Counted from the first letter of the stretch, positions 12,808 to 20,691 are shown. The stretch is DNA of 64,000 nucleotides from Mycolicibacterium parafortuitum (GCF_010725485.1 NZ_AP022598.1:4030001-4094000), one strand, 5' to 3'. Program-made: numbers and translations. The notes: generated from the letters alone by a model not told the origin.

Positions 12808-12842
12808 AAAGGCGGTTTCCGATCACCGGGAACCGCCTTTTT
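12808..12842 (+). terminator. Intrinsic terminator after tRNA-Pro, carried by the element
   Basis: A 10-bp stem (AAAGGCGGTT at 12,808-12,817 with AACCGCCTTT at 12,831-12,840) followed by more T residues. It lies inside the element, just past attL, and so replaces the tRNA's original terminator, which now sits beyond attR at 22,380-22,416. Confidence 0.8.
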
Positions 12843-12850
12843 CATGCCCG

Positions 12851-12871
12851 TACCCAAACGCTATACCCAAA
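12851..12871 (+). promoter_or_regulatory. Candidate integrase arm sites, left end
   Basis: Two direct copies of TACCCAAA at 12,851-12,858 and 12,864-12,871, followed by CCAGG, lie between attL and the integrase stop codon. A nearly identical pair, also followed by CCAGG, lies at 22,191-22,210 near attR. Tyrosine integrases of phages bind short arm-type repeats outside the core, so these are good candidates; binding is inferred. Confidence 0.6.
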
Positions 12872-12877
12872 CCAGGA

Positions 12878-14017
12878 TCACAGGCCGAGCGCAGCGCCGA
12901 GGCCGTCGACCGCTGCCCGCGCAGTGTCGTCGGATGTGTGGCCATAGAGGTCGCCGGTGATCGCGATAGACGAGTGCCCGAGCAGGTCGGCCGCGGCCTT
13001 GATATGAACTCCCGACTCCAGCCACGCGACCGCTGCAGAGTGGCGCATCGTGTGCGCGCCGACGCCCTCGATGCCGGCCTTCTTGGCAGCCAGTTCGACC
13101 GTGCGCAACAGGTTGCGAGGATCCACCATCGTGCCGAACTCGGTCGCAAACACCACCCCGGTATCGGTCCACAGGTCGCCCGCCGCTAGGCGCTCCTCGA
13201 GCTGCTGAGTCCGCCACGCCTTGAGCGCGGCCACCACTCCGGAATGCAGCGGCACACGACGTCGCGACCGATCGGTTTTCGGCTCGGTCAGTACCAGGTC
13301 GCCGTCGACCCGGGACAGTGTGTGCCGGACCGTCAGTTCGCCCTTCTGCAAGTCCACGTCCGACCACAGCAGGCCGGCTACCTCGCCGCGGCGCAGACCG
13401 GTAGTCGCCATAACGAGCACTGCCACGTAGTAGCGCAGGTCGCGCGCCGCATCGAGCAAGCGCGCGACGTCGGCCGCCGATAAGTACTTCGCCTCTCGGT
13501 GCGCGACCGCGGGCCGCTTCACCTTGGCCGCGGGATTCGATGCGACCAGGCCGTCCCGGACCGCGACGTCGAGCGCCTGGCGCAGCACCGCGTACACCGC
13601 CCGCACCGTCGAATCCGAGAGCTCGTCGCCGCGCAGTTTCACAATCAGCGCCTCGATGTCGGACGGCTTCAGCCTGTCCAGCCGCTTGGCCCCGATCGTC
13701 GCGCCTTCGAGGTGCTTGCGGCTCAACGTGGCGTAGAGCGATTTCGTCGTAGCCTTGCGGTCCGAGGCCGCCAGGGACGTTTCCCGCCAACGCTCCAACC
13801 AGGAAGTCAGGGTGTCGGGCGCATCTTTGGCCGGCTGGCCGTCTTCGAGCCGCCGCCGGACCTTCTTCAGCTCTTTGCGGCACTCAGTCGCCGTCGTCGC
13901 GTAGACCGAAACGGATCGCCGTTTGTCGGTGGCTGGGTCTAGATAGGAGACGCGGCCCTCCCAGCGACCGTTCGCGCGCTGCCGCACGTTGCCCTCCCCG
14001 TTCGCGCGTTTCGTCAT
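12878..14017 (-). CDS. Tyrosine integrase of the element (left)
   Basis: A 379-residue phage-type integrase. The N-terminal arm-binding domain (GEGNVRQRANGRWEGRVSY) is followed by a SAM-like core-binding domain and the catalytic domain. The catalytic domain has Arg in TGLRRGEVAGLLW, a Lys in EPKTDRSRR, HTMRHSAAVAWLE (His, Arg), LLGHSSIAITGDLYGH (His) and the nucleophilic Tyr in that last block. The frame extends upstream to 14,398, but ATG at 14,017 is chosen because GGGGGG precedes it and the conserved N-terminus starts there. It reads towards attL and is divergent from the excisionase-like gene, the usual integrase/RDF arrangement. It should catalyse integration at tRNA-Pro. Confidence 0.95.
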   Translation of the reverse strand: MTKRANGEGNVRQRANGRWEGRVSYLDPATDKRRSVSVYATTATECRKELKKVRRRLEDGQPAKDAPDTLTSWLERWRETSLAASDRKATTKSLYATLSRKHLEGATIGAKRLDRLKPSDIEALIVKLRGDELSDSTVRAVYAVLRQALDVAVRDGLVASNPAAKVKRPAVAHREAKYLSAADVARLLDAARDLRYYVAVLVMATTGLRRGEVAGLLWSDVDLQKGELTVRHTLSRVDGDLVLTEPKTDRSRRRVPLHSGVVAALKAWRTQQLEERLAAGDLWTDTGVVFATEFGTMVDPRNLLRTVELAAKKAGIEGVGAHTMRHSAAVAWLESGVHIKAAADLLGHSSIAITGDLYGHTSDDTARAAVDGLGAALGL

Positions 14018-14170
14018 TTCGGACCCCCCAATTCGGAACCAATTTTTCTGGCCGTCTACGTGCCAACTACCCGCGCTGCGAATAGAGCTCGCGCACACAG
14101 TAAGTCGAGCCGTGTCTAACTGACTGTAACCGCGCCGCAGTTCAGGCGAACAACAACGAACGGAGACGAC

Positions 14171-14386
14171 ATGGCTCACAGCGATCTCACCCCCAAGGAA
14201 CCGACCCGGCTTCTGCTGCCGTACACCGAGGCTCAAGTGATGCTCGGGAACATTGGGCGTACGACTCTTTGGGAGCTCGTACGGGCCGGCGAGCTCGTCC
14301 GGGTGAACATCGGGCGTCGCGGCTTCATCACTGCGGAATCCATTGCGGCGTATGTGGATCGACTCAGTGAGGCCGCGACGGCGTGA
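14171..14386 (+). CDS. Excisionase-like helix-turn-helix protein
   Basis: A 71-residue protein with a MerR/AlpA-type winged HTH: LPYTEAQVMLGNIGRTTLW followed by ELVRVNIGRRGFITAESIAAYV. This is the shape of phage excisionases (recombination directionality factors). GGAG lies 7 bases before the ATG. It is transcribed away from the integrase across a 153-base intergenic region. The most likely job is to bias the integrase towards excision; a purely regulatory role cannot be excluded. Confidence 0.8.
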   Translation: MAHSDLTPKEPTRLLLPYTEAQVMLGNIGRTTLWELVRAGELVRVNIGRRGFITAESIAAYVDRLSEAATA

Positions 14387-14442
14387 CCAGTCACGCATGC
14401 CGTCACCAGTTGGATGGACGGACCGGCCTGCGTCGGTGAGAC

Positions 14443-15198
14443 ATGAACAAGTTCGCGTGGCTTAAAGCAGCGCTGTCGGACGCGGAGTTGACCGACAGAG
14501 AGCTCCGACTGGCCGTCCTCCTCGGCGTGACGTACACGCGCAGCGACGGCGTCGGCTGGGCGGTCGAACTCGACGAGATCGCCACACACCTGCGCGGAGG
14601 CATGTCCCGGCGGAGACTCATCGACGCGCTCGGACGGTTGGCGGACCGTGGCTATCTGGTGGAGACGGGGCGGTGGGGCGGTGGGCGCGGCCAGCGTGCG
14701 CGACGGTCGTTCAATCTCCGATTACCCCTGACGCCAACGTCGGGGGTATTGAATGAAACCCCGGACGCCAGCGGTACGGGTTTGAATGAAGAAACCCCTG
14801 ACGCCAGCGTCCGAAACCCACGACGCCAGCGTCCGAAACCCCTGACGCCAGCGTCCAACAAAACACCCTCTGAACTGCGCGGAACACCCCCTACAGGGAT
14901 TCCTACAGGGATTCCTACAGGGATTCCTACAGGGGGCGTCAGGCGCGGGCCGTACGGCCCACGGTGCGACGACCACCTCTTGAACCCCCACCCCCCGAAG
15001 TGCTCAGCATGCCGTGACGCCCGGCTGGCCGACGAGAGCCAGCAGCAAGTCGAGGCCGACCGAACCGAGCAAGAGCGCGAGGCGATCCGCAAAGCGATCA
15101 ATGACTGCCCCGACTGCGACCAGTACGGCCGGGACTGGATCGACCCTCTCGTCGATTGCCCGAAGCATCCGAACTTCCGCAGGAAGAAGTCAGCGTGA
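14443..15198 (+). CDS. HTH and zinc-finger protein, candidate replication initiator
   Basis: A 251-residue protein of unknown exact function. Residues 1-85 form a winged-helix/HTH domain (SDAELTDRELRLAVLLGV, then HLRGGMSRRRLIDALGRLADRGYL). Residues 95-165 are a low-complexity linker encoded by two DNA repeat families, including GIPT repeated in tandem. The C-terminal 80 residues contain two Cys-rich knuckles (CDDHLLNPHPPKCSAC and CPDCDQYGRDW with CPKH) and a charged helix. HTH proteins at this position in small phage elements often start replication, and the internal iteron-like repeats support that. It overlaps the next gene by 4 bases. Replication is an inference. Confidence 0.75.
   Translation: MNKFAWLKAALSDAELTDRELRLAVLLGVTYTRSDGVGWAVELDEIATHLRGGMSRRRLIDALGRLADRGYLVETGRWGGGRGQRARRSFNLRLPLTPTSGVLNETPDASGTGLNEETPDASVRNPRRQRPKPLTPASNKTPSELRGTPPTGIPTGIPTGIPTGGVRRGPYGPRCDDHLLNPHPPKCSACRDARLADESQQQVEADRTEQEREAIRKAINDCPDCDQYGRDWIDPLVDCPKHPNFRRKKSA
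14730..14856 (+). repeat. Palindromic iteron-like repeats (GACGCCAGCGTC)
   Basis: The 12-bp near-palindrome GACGC-CA-GCGTC occurs perfectly at 14,800, 14,822 and 14,844, exactly 22 bp apart, embedded in GACGCCAGCGTCCGAAACCC-type units. Degenerate copies lie at 14,730 (GACGCCAACGTC) and 14,764. Spacing of about two helical turns puts all sites on one DNA face, as in plasmid and phage origins or operators. They lie inside the coding region of the HTH protein. Confidence 0.75.
14891..14937 (+). repeat. 12-bp tandem repeat (CTACAGGGATTC)
   Basis: Three exact copies of CTACAGGGATTC (14,891, 14,903, 14,915) and a partial fourth ending in a G run. In the coding frame they give a GIPT repeat. The array follows the palindromic repeats by about 35 bases and is more A/T-rich than its surroundings, which would suit a DNA-unwinding segment of an origin. 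Confidence 0.75.
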
Positions 15199-15371
15199 GA
15201 AGCCGAGACCGCGTCATTGTGCGTGCCTACGTCGACACCGGGGCGCTCGACCGGCCCTGTCCGGGCTGCGGTGCCGACCCCGCTCAGTGGTGCCAGACAC
15301 CAGACGGCCGAGATCGCCGCGTCCCATACGTCCAGCGAGTTACAACGACCGACACGAAAGAGGTTCGATGA
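15195..15371 (+). CDS. Small zinc-knuckle protein
   Basis: A 58-residue protein starting at GTG 15,195, overlapping the stop of the preceding gene. It contains CPGCGADPAQWC, a four-ligand-like Cys motif seen in many small mycobacteriophage early proteins, and a basic stretch after it (TPDGRDRRVPYVQR). No enzymatic function can be assigned. A 4-base overlap (ATGA) with the next gene places it in the early operon of the element. Confidence 0.65.
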   Translation: MRSRDRVIVRAYVDTGALDRPCPGCGADPAQWCQTPDGRDRRVPYVQRVTTTDTKEVR

Positions 15372-15748
15372 ACGACTACGACGAAGTCCCGGGCGCAGAG
15401 GCCGCCGGCCGAGCAATGTTGGCGCGCGAGTTCGCGTTCCGATGCGTCACCGCGCAGCACGACGAAACACAGCCGATCGCGTTCCGCCCAACGACGGTCG
15501 ACGAACGCGACGCCATCCGGGACCAGGCCGTCACAGCGGTCTATCGCGACGCGCTGGCGGCCGGCCTCACGTTGGCTGACGTTGACGCCGCCGAGCTCGA
15601 AATACGGCGGATCTACCTAAACCGATCCGGCTGCGATTACCTCCTGGCAATCGCTCGCCAGCACCTCACGCTGCTGCAGCTCGACGAACCAGACGGCCCG
15701 GGGCAGGACGCCGAGGATCACCGGGCAGACGACGGAACGCCGCTGTGA
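15368..15748 (+). CDS. Element protein of unknown function
   Basis: A 126-residue acidic protein with predicted helices (AAGRAMLAREFAFRCV, DAIRDQAVTAVYRDALAAGLTL, YLLAIARQHLTLLQL) and a disordered acidic C-terminus. I recognise no family. It overlaps both neighbours by 4 bases, so it is co-translated with the early genes of the element. Confidence 0.7.
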   Translation: MNDYDEVPGAEAAGRAMLAREFAFRCVTAQHDETQPIAFRPTTVDERDAIRDQAVTAVYRDALAAGLTLADVDAAELEIRRIYLNRSGCDYLLAIARQHLTLLQLDEPDGPGQDAEDHRADDGTPL

Positions 15749-16155
15749 TCGCGGCCGTCAACGGCGTCATGCTCGCCGCCGACGACGCCGAAACGCTGCT
15801 CGGTGCACTGGATCTGCTCGAACGGCTGCTCGCTGAGCGCCGTTCGCGGCCCTCGGCGAAGCTCGTCCACACGACCGCGCAGCTGCGCAGAGCGACACGA
15901 AAGTGTGCCGCGCAGGCCGCAGCCGCCACAGCGGCAGGTAGTTCACCAGCAGACCAAACGAATCGCCGCCACGATGGCGGCTATGCGACCGTCACCAGCT
16001 CCGAAGCTGCGCGGATCCTCGGCGTCACCACGAACGCCGTTCGCGCGCTCGCGCGCCGCAACCCGCGGCGACTCGGCAGCCAGCGCGTCGGGAACCGCTG
16101 GGTGCACGACCTCGCCCGCGTCGAGCACCGCGCCGCACGCCGCAAGGGCCGCTGA
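15745..16155 (+). CDS. HTH protein of the element
   Basis: A 136-residue protein with GTG start at 15,745. The N-terminal 65 residues form a helical region (AETLLGALDLLERLLAERR). The C-terminal 55 residues are a clear helix-turn-helix of the MerR/DNA-binding type (TSSEAARILGVTTNAVRAL, then RRLGSQRVGNRWVHDLARV). It sits immediately before the capsid protease gene and overlaps it by 1 base. That is the place where small terminase or late-gene regulators occur in small phage elements; either is possible. Confidence 0.7.
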   Translation: MIAAVNGVMLAADDAETLLGALDLLERLLAERRSRPSAKLVHTTAQLRRATRKCAAQAAAATAAGSSPADQTNRRHDGGYATVTSSEAARILGVTTNAVRALARRNPRRLGSQRVGNRWVHDLARVEHRAARRKGR

Positions 16156-16742
16156 TGCCTGAACCCGACGTCGTGACGATCCCGAACGTCGACCTCGTCC
16201 GCGTCGGTGTCCACGAAATCAGCACCGGCACATGGCGCGTCACCCCGGAAGACCTCGCCGACGCTGTCGCCGCGCACCGAGCCGGCGCGATCCGCGACGC
16301 CGTGATCAAACTCGGCCACACCGGGATGGGTGACGCCGCACCGGCGCTCGGCCGCGTCAGCAACCTGCAGCTCGGCGAGAGCGGCAACGTCCTCATCGGC
16401 GACTTCCACGGCGTCCCGAAAGCCGTCGCGGCGGTAATCCGCCGCGCCTACCCACAGCGCAGCGTCGAAGGCTGGGTGAACTACACCGACCCCGTCAGCG
16501 GACGCGGGTTCCGCTTCGTGCTGACCGCCGTCGCGTTGCTCGGCGCGGAGCTCCCCGGCGTCGACGGCCTGGCCGACCTCGGCGACGTCGCCGCCCTCTA
16601 CGGAGTCGCAGCTAGCCGCGTTGCCCTGCCGAGTGCGACCACGCCCAACGCCACCGAAGCACCCCGCACCGATACCCGTGCCCGCGCCGTCAAAGTCGCC
16701 GCCGCCCGCCGGCGACGAAGCAACCGAACGAACGGAGACTGA
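16155..16742 (+). CDS. Capsid maturation protease
   Basis: A 195-residue phage head protease-like protein. Conserved features include the KLGHTGMGDAAPALGRVSNL block near residue 53 with the likely catalytic His, and the RSVEGWVNY segment near residue 103 with the likely catalytic Ser. FVLTAVALLGAELPGVDGL closes the domain. The C-terminal 30 residues are basic and probably removed or disordered. It precedes the major capsid gene by 2 bases, the standard order in HK97-type head modules. The catalytic assignment follows family pattern, not proof. Confidence 0.78.
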   Translation: MPEPDVVTIPNVDLVRVGVHEISTGTWRVTPEDLADAVAAHRAGAIRDAVIKLGHTGMGDAAPALGRVSNLQLGESGNVLIGDFHGVPKAVAAVIRRAYPQRSVEGWVNYTDPVSGRGFRFVLTAVALLGAELPGVDGLADLGDVAALYGVAASRVALPSATTPNATEAPRTDTRARAVKVAAARRRRSNRTNGD

Positions 16743-16744
16743 CC

Positions 16745-17632
16745 ATGCCCAACGCACTGCTGCCCGAACTGAATGGCCGCAAGCTCACCGTCGACGTCGC
16801 GCTGAAGACGCCCAGCGTCATCGCGGCGCGGATCGCCAAGCTCGCTGACACGGCCCTTCTGCTGCCACAGTTCACGCACCAGCTCGGCTCGCCCGTGCTC
16901 GGCGGCGGAATGCTGTTCTCGACAGTGACAGCGGCGAACTTCTACACCGCCGACGACGTCGAACAGCGCGCCCCGGGCGACCAGTACCGCACCACGGTCG
17001 GTGTAGACCCGGTGCCGGACCTGGCGAAGGTCGAGGACTGGGGTGGCAAGGTCCAGGTGCCCGACGAGTACATCATCCGCAACAACGTGTCCTACATGGA
17101 CCAGCAGATCATCCAGCTCGCGAACACGATCGCCCGCAAGCTCGATCAACGCCTCATGGCCAAGATCGAGGCGGCCGCCGCGGGCGGCGTGATCACCGTC
17201 CCTGGACACGACTGGAGCGACCTGGTCACCGTGGGCCCGGAAGCCGAGCTGACGCCGTCTGGCGAACTGCCGACCGCTGACCTTGCCGACGCGCAGATGG
17301 TCGCCGACCTCGATGAACTCGGCGTCGTGCACGACCTGCTCATCGTCCACCCCGAACAGGCCCGAGCGCTCAAGGTTGCCTACGCCGACAAGCTCGACGC
17401 GATGCTCAAATCCGCTGGCGTAGAACTGTTCTCCAACCCGCGCGTCACCGCTGGCACCGCATGGGCAATCCAGAAGGGCGCTGTCGGCACCGTCGGATTC
17501 GAAATCGGCCTCACCGTCGACATCATCGACGACCGCCAAACCCGATCGAAGTGGGTCCAGGCCTACGTCGTCCCGGCCATCGCGATCGACAACATCCGGG
17601 CCGCCAAGAAACTGACCGGCCTCGCCGGATAG
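16745..17632 (+). CDS. Major capsid protein (HK97-like)
   Basis: A 295-residue capsid protein. It has the N-terminal arm, a long segment with the VPDEYIIRNNVSYMDQQIIQLANTIARKLDQRLM helices near residues 100-135, and the C-terminal SKWVQAYVVPAIAIDN strand. These match actinophage HK97-fold major capsid proteins. RBS GGAG lies 6 bases upstream. The protein forms the head shell. Its retention without tail or portal genes suggests the element either makes its own smaller heads from a helper's remaining parts or is a remnant. Confidence 0.85.
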   Translation: MPNALLPELNGRKLTVDVALKTPSVIAARIAKLADTALLLPQFTHQLGSPVLGGGMLFSTVTAANFYTADDVEQRAPGDQYRTTVGVDPVPDLAKVEDWGGKVQVPDEYIIRNNVSYMDQQIIQLANTIARKLDQRLMAKIEAAAAGGVITVPGHDWSDLVTVGPEAELTPSGELPTADLADAQMVADLDELGVVHDLLIVHPEQARALKVAYADKLDAMLKSAGVELFSNPRVTAGTAWAIQKGAVGTVGFEIGLTVDIIDDRQTRSKWVQAYVVPAIAIDNIRAAKKLTGLAG

Positions 17633-17666
17633 CCGACCCCGCACAGACACGGAAAGGAACCCGGAG

Positions 17667-18146
17667 ATGGCTTTCACGCTCACCGACGTACAACAGGCCG
17701 CGCTGCTCGAGGCGCTCGGACTGCCCGCCGACACTACCGACCCCGAGCTCGTCGTCGACACCGTCACCGACCTCGTGGCACAGGCCGAGGCCCTCGACCC
17801 CGCCAAGCCGTCCACCGTTGCCGCAGCAGCCAAGAAGGCCGGCATGGAGCTGCTCGACAAGGACGCCGCCAACGCGCTGCGCCGAGACGCCGCAGAGGGC
17901 CGCAAGATGGCCGCCGCCGCGGCACAGGAACGCATCGCGGCGTCCGTCGATGACGCCATCCGCAAGGGCAAGATCACGCCGGGCCGGCGCAAGCACTGGG
18001 TCAATCTGATCAGCGCCGACCCCGAGATGGCCGACGTACTCGCCAAGGTGCCCGACGAGACCGCAGCCCCTATGTCCGAGACCGGGCACTCGATGAACCC
18101 TGAACCCGGATCGGATCTGGCCGAACCCGGCGAGTGGTTCTACTGA
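17667..18146 (+). CDS. Scaffold-like protein, C-terminal Mu gpI-type
   Basis: A 159-residue helical protein placed just after the capsid gene. The segment RIAASVDDAIRKGKITPGRRKHWVNLISADPEM (residues 90-122) is typical of the C-terminal scaffold part of phage I-like head proteases. The rest is Ala/Asp/Glu-rich. A strong RBS (GGAAAGGAA) lies upstream. It probably assists capsid assembly. It is uncertain whether it is a free scaffold or a separated protease tail. Confidence 0.65.
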   Translation: MAFTLTDVQQAALLEALGLPADTTDPELVVDTVTDLVAQAEALDPAKPSTVAAAAKKAGMELLDKDAANALRRDAAEGRKMAAAAAQERIAASVDDAIRKGKITPGRRKHWVNLISADPEMADVLAKVPDETAAPMSETGHSMNPEPGSDLAEPGEWFY

Positions 18147-18251
18147 GACTCGCGACCCAATGCGGCGGGTCGCGACGGTAGCGCAGCGCACGTTTGGCCG
18201 GACACTTTCGTGCGCTGCGCCGCCCCCACATCCTCTGGAAGGCGCATCCAC

Positions 18252-18647
18252 ATGAAGACGCCCGCGACCGGACGTAGACGCACCACAACCCAGCGCGGCC
18301 TGGGCTACACACACCGCGAGCAGGTCGCACGCCTGCGTGCAGCACACGTCGACGGCACGCCGTGCTGGTGGTGCGGCCTACCCATGTACCGGGATCGCAC
18401 GAAGAACCCCGACTACGACCCGCACGCGACGCGTCGCGATGGCAAGCCCGACACCCTCACGGGCGTCCTGGCCGGCGATCACACCAACCCGCGATCCGCC
18501 GGCGGTACGCAAGCCGACCGACTGCTGCACGGCCTGTGCAATACGCAGCGCGGAGACGGCCGCCGCGACCATGAACGCCCCGCGCTGCGGCAGCTGCCGC
18601 GTCAGCACCCGCTCGGCGATCTGCAGATGGGGTGGCCAGCAATATGA
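18252..18647 (+). CDS. HNH endonuclease
   Basis: A 131-residue HNH nuclease. A zinc-binding CWWCG near residue 39, GDHTNPRSAGG near residue 77 with the catalytic His, and LLHGLCNTQRGD near residue 93 complete the HNH signature. The N-terminus is basic. ATG at 18,252 is preceded by GGAAGG. In many actinophages a small HNH protein next to cos works with the terminase in packaging; here no terminase is seen, so it may act with a helper phage terminase. Confidence 0.85.
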   Translation: MKTPATGRRRTTTQRGLGYTHREQVARLRAAHVDGTPCWWCGLPMYRDRTKNPDYDPHATRRDGKPDTLTGVLAGDHTNPRSAGGTQADRLLHGLCNTQRGDGRRDHERPALRQLPRQHPLGDLQMGWPAI

Positions 18648-18760
18648 CCCGGCTCGCCGCGGCGACACCCCCGGATTTTCTTGAGGGGGCGGGGTAGGTG
18701 ACTCCCACGGCGGTGGTCACGAATTTTTTTGGGGGAGCCGGAATTTTCGCGTGTTGCCTG
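18648..18760 (+). other. Non-coding segment after HNH, cos candidate
   Basis: A 113-base gap with unusual homopolymer texture: TTTTCTTGAGGGGGCGGGG, an imperfect inverted repeat GTGAC...GTCAC at 18,698-18,720, then a run of seven T and five G, then CCGGAATTTTCGCG. Packaging sites of cos-type actinophages lie beside the HNH gene, so this is a candidate cos or terminase-binding region. The T runs may also serve as a terminator for the late genes. Confidence 0.4.
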
Positions 18761-19645
18761 TCACCCGAGACTCGCGAAGCGGTCCAGAATGCCGGCGACG
18801 TGGTCGATGAGATCGCCGAGGCCCTCCATTCCGATCATGTCTCCGTCCTCAGTGGCGAATCCTGTTCGCAACTGAGGCGGAGGAGGGTCCGACATCTCAA
18901 TGCCGTCAGCCCATGGAATCGGATCGCCGGAACTGTTCGCATCGCCTTCACGGTTTCGACGTAGCTCCACGTACGCGATGATCCACGTCGCCGCGACCGG
19001 CCCGCTGAGTCCCTGCGCGAGTGCCCTACCGCGCATCTCTTGAAGCGCTTCGGCGATGTGGAGCGTCGGAATTGGCCAGGTGGCAGCCAGGATCATGCTC
19101 ATGTCGTCATCGAGCTCCGGTGACCGCGCAGAAACCGCGAATGCACCGGTTGCGAACAGACTGAGTCGGCGATGTTTGTCGCGGTTGATGAACGCCGCAA
19201 GGGTTGGGAGTGCTGCGCGGTGTTGCTCTGCCTGTGCAAAGGGCTGGGACGCGTGGAGTGCACTCGCGTGGTCGTTGGATGCGCCGGGGACCTTGCTCTG
19301 CAGTTGCTGTTCCCACCCGGCTGGATCGGTGACGATCGGGAAGTAGATGGTCCTATCACGCTTCTCGGACCTTTCGGCCGTTCCAGTTGCGTAGACCTGC
19401 CAGGCGATGTAATCCAACGCGCGCCGTAGTGCATCGAATATCTCACCGGCCAGGATGCTCAAGTTCGGTTTGGGCTCGCTGGTTATCACCACGTCGAACT
19501 CCCAACGCATCACTTCGGAGTTCCGTTGGCCCAGCAGGCTAATGCCACCAGACGCACTCCAATCGGCAAACGTCGATTTCAGTGTTTCGTGCTGGGCTCT
19601 GGCGCGGTTGATCCACTCGCGGGCATCGCCAAGGTTGAGCGCCAT
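18761..19645 (-). CDS. Cargo protein of unknown function with FPI and DKHR motifs
   Basis: A 294-residue soluble protein I cannot name. It has a helical N-terminus (DAREWINRARAQHETLKSTF), then LAGEIFDALRRALDYIAWQVY near residue 67, YFPI near residue 103 and LAAFINRDKHRRL near residue 150. Similar signatures occur in uncharacterised actinobacterial proteins; the helical pair with a basic-His motif recalls HEPN-type RNases, but this is weak. ATG at 19,645 is chosen because AGGAGG lies 10 bases upstream, whereas TTG at 19,654 is too close to it. It starts 5 bases after the upstream gene. The region is visibly less GC-rich than the flanks. Confidence 0.65.
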   Translation of the reverse strand: MALNLGDAREWINRARAQHETLKSTFADWSASGGISLLGQRNSEVMRWEFDVVITSEPKPNLSILAGEIFDALRRALDYIAWQVYATGTAERSEKRDRTIYFPIVTDPAGWEQQLQSKVPGASNDHASALHASQPFAQAEQHRAALPTLAAFINRDKHRRLSLFATGAFAVSARSPELDDDMSMILAATWPIPTLHIAEALQEMRGRALAQGLSGPVAATWIIAYVELRRNREGDANSSGDPIPWADGIEMSDPPPPQLRTGFATEDGDMIGMEGLGDLIDHVAGILDRFASLG

Positions 19646-19650
19646 CGCGA

Positions 19651-20691
19651 TCAATCCTCCTCATCTGTTGCCGAGCCCCCGTCGACGATTTCGACAAGTT
19701 CAACCAGATCATCGGACCTGATCGGCCGTTGGCTGACCCGAGGCCGCTTTCCGGGCAGTGGTGCCCAGTGGATAGTCGCGAGCCACGATCGGCTGGTGTC
19801 GGTGATCACGGGCGTGAGGTCGAGGATCCGACCCATGATGTTGTAGCTGCCTCGGCCTTCCGCGACCAGGCGGCCAACGTGTTGGCGCGTCAGCTCTGCG
19901 CCTTTCACTACCTCGGTCCGGATCCGAACCGAGCTTCCATGCTCACCAACGACTTCCACGTCCCGTTCGCGCGCCGGAGGCGCTTCCGGATTGGGTGGCA
20001 GTTCGTCCTTTTCGATCACGTCTTCTGCCGGCGCGTCGGCGGCCGGAGGTGTCGAAGGGTTAGTTTTCTCCCCCTTATTCTGACGGCGACGGCCGACCTT
20101 CGTGGCCTCCAGCTCGGCTCGGCCCTTGTTGCTCGCCACCTTGACTGTTGGACGGCGGGACAGCAGGGGGCGGGTCGGCGATAGCCGGCCTTCTCCGAGA
20201 TCGACCAATTCGGCCAGCAATGTGTCGAGGGCATTCGATGTCTCGCTCATTTCTCGAATGAACTCGTCGAATCCTGCTTGAGTCGCCATAGCTGGGTTGT
20301 TGGCTAGCTTCCGGAGCTCTGAAAACCGGACGTAGGCGGTGAGCATTTTGTCCCGGCAGGGGCCGTCGACCACCGTCAGACGTCCGATAGAGAACTGCTC
20401 ATCGAGAGCGAGAAGCCTTCGGAGGAAGGTGTTCAGGCTGGCCACGGCTGCGTCATCGGTGGTCTGCCTCCCGGTCAGACCCATGTGTTCGAGTGCATCA
20501 GACAGGCTGACTTTCATGTCGTTGGCCGCCGCGATGATCGCGCCGATCGCCTCCCGTTGCGGCGCGCGGTAGGCGTCGCGATTGCGTTTCCGCTCGGCAA
20601 GCGACGTCAGGATCCTTGCGGTCACAGCGCCAGCCAGCGCACCCCATATGCCGGCCGGAATCGTCCCGAGCCACTCGACGAATGGCGTCAT
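19651..20691 (-). CDS. Cargo membrane-anchored protein of unknown function
   Basis: A 346-residue protein. Residues 8-30 (GTIPAGIWGALAGAVTARILT) look like one membrane anchor, followed by a basic stretch (ERKRNRDAYRAPQRE) that should face the cytosol. A helical domain to residue 175, a disordered Pro/Glu/Lys-rich linker (195-255) and a small C-terminal beta-rich domain (VRIRTEVVKGAEL to end) complete it. No enzyme motif is visible. It is the first gene of a two-gene operon on the opposite strand to the head genes, a usual position for cargo such as superinfection exclusion or other defence. Confidence 0.65.
   Translation of the reverse strand: MTPFVEWLGTIPAGIWGALAGAVTARILTSLAERKRNRDAYRAPQREAIGAIIAAANDMKVSLSDALEHMGLTGRQTTDDAAVASLNTFLRRLLALDEQFSIGRLTVVDGPCRDKMLTAYVRFSELRKLANNPAMATQAGFDEFIREMSETSNALDTLLAELVDLGEGRLSPTRPLLSRRPTVKVASNKGRAELEATKVGRRRQNKGEKTNPSTPPAADAPAEDVIEKDELPPNPEAPPARERDVEVVGEHGSSVRIRTEVVKGAELTRQHVGRLVAEGRGSYNIMGRILDLTPVITDTSRSWLATIHWAPLPGKRPRVSQRPIRSDDLVELVEIVDGGSATDEED

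Noticed and set aside
14797..14937. Repeat arrays considered as a CRISPR array
   Set aside because: Units of 12 and 22 bp have no unique spacers of CRISPR size, lie inside a coding frame, and there are no cas genes.
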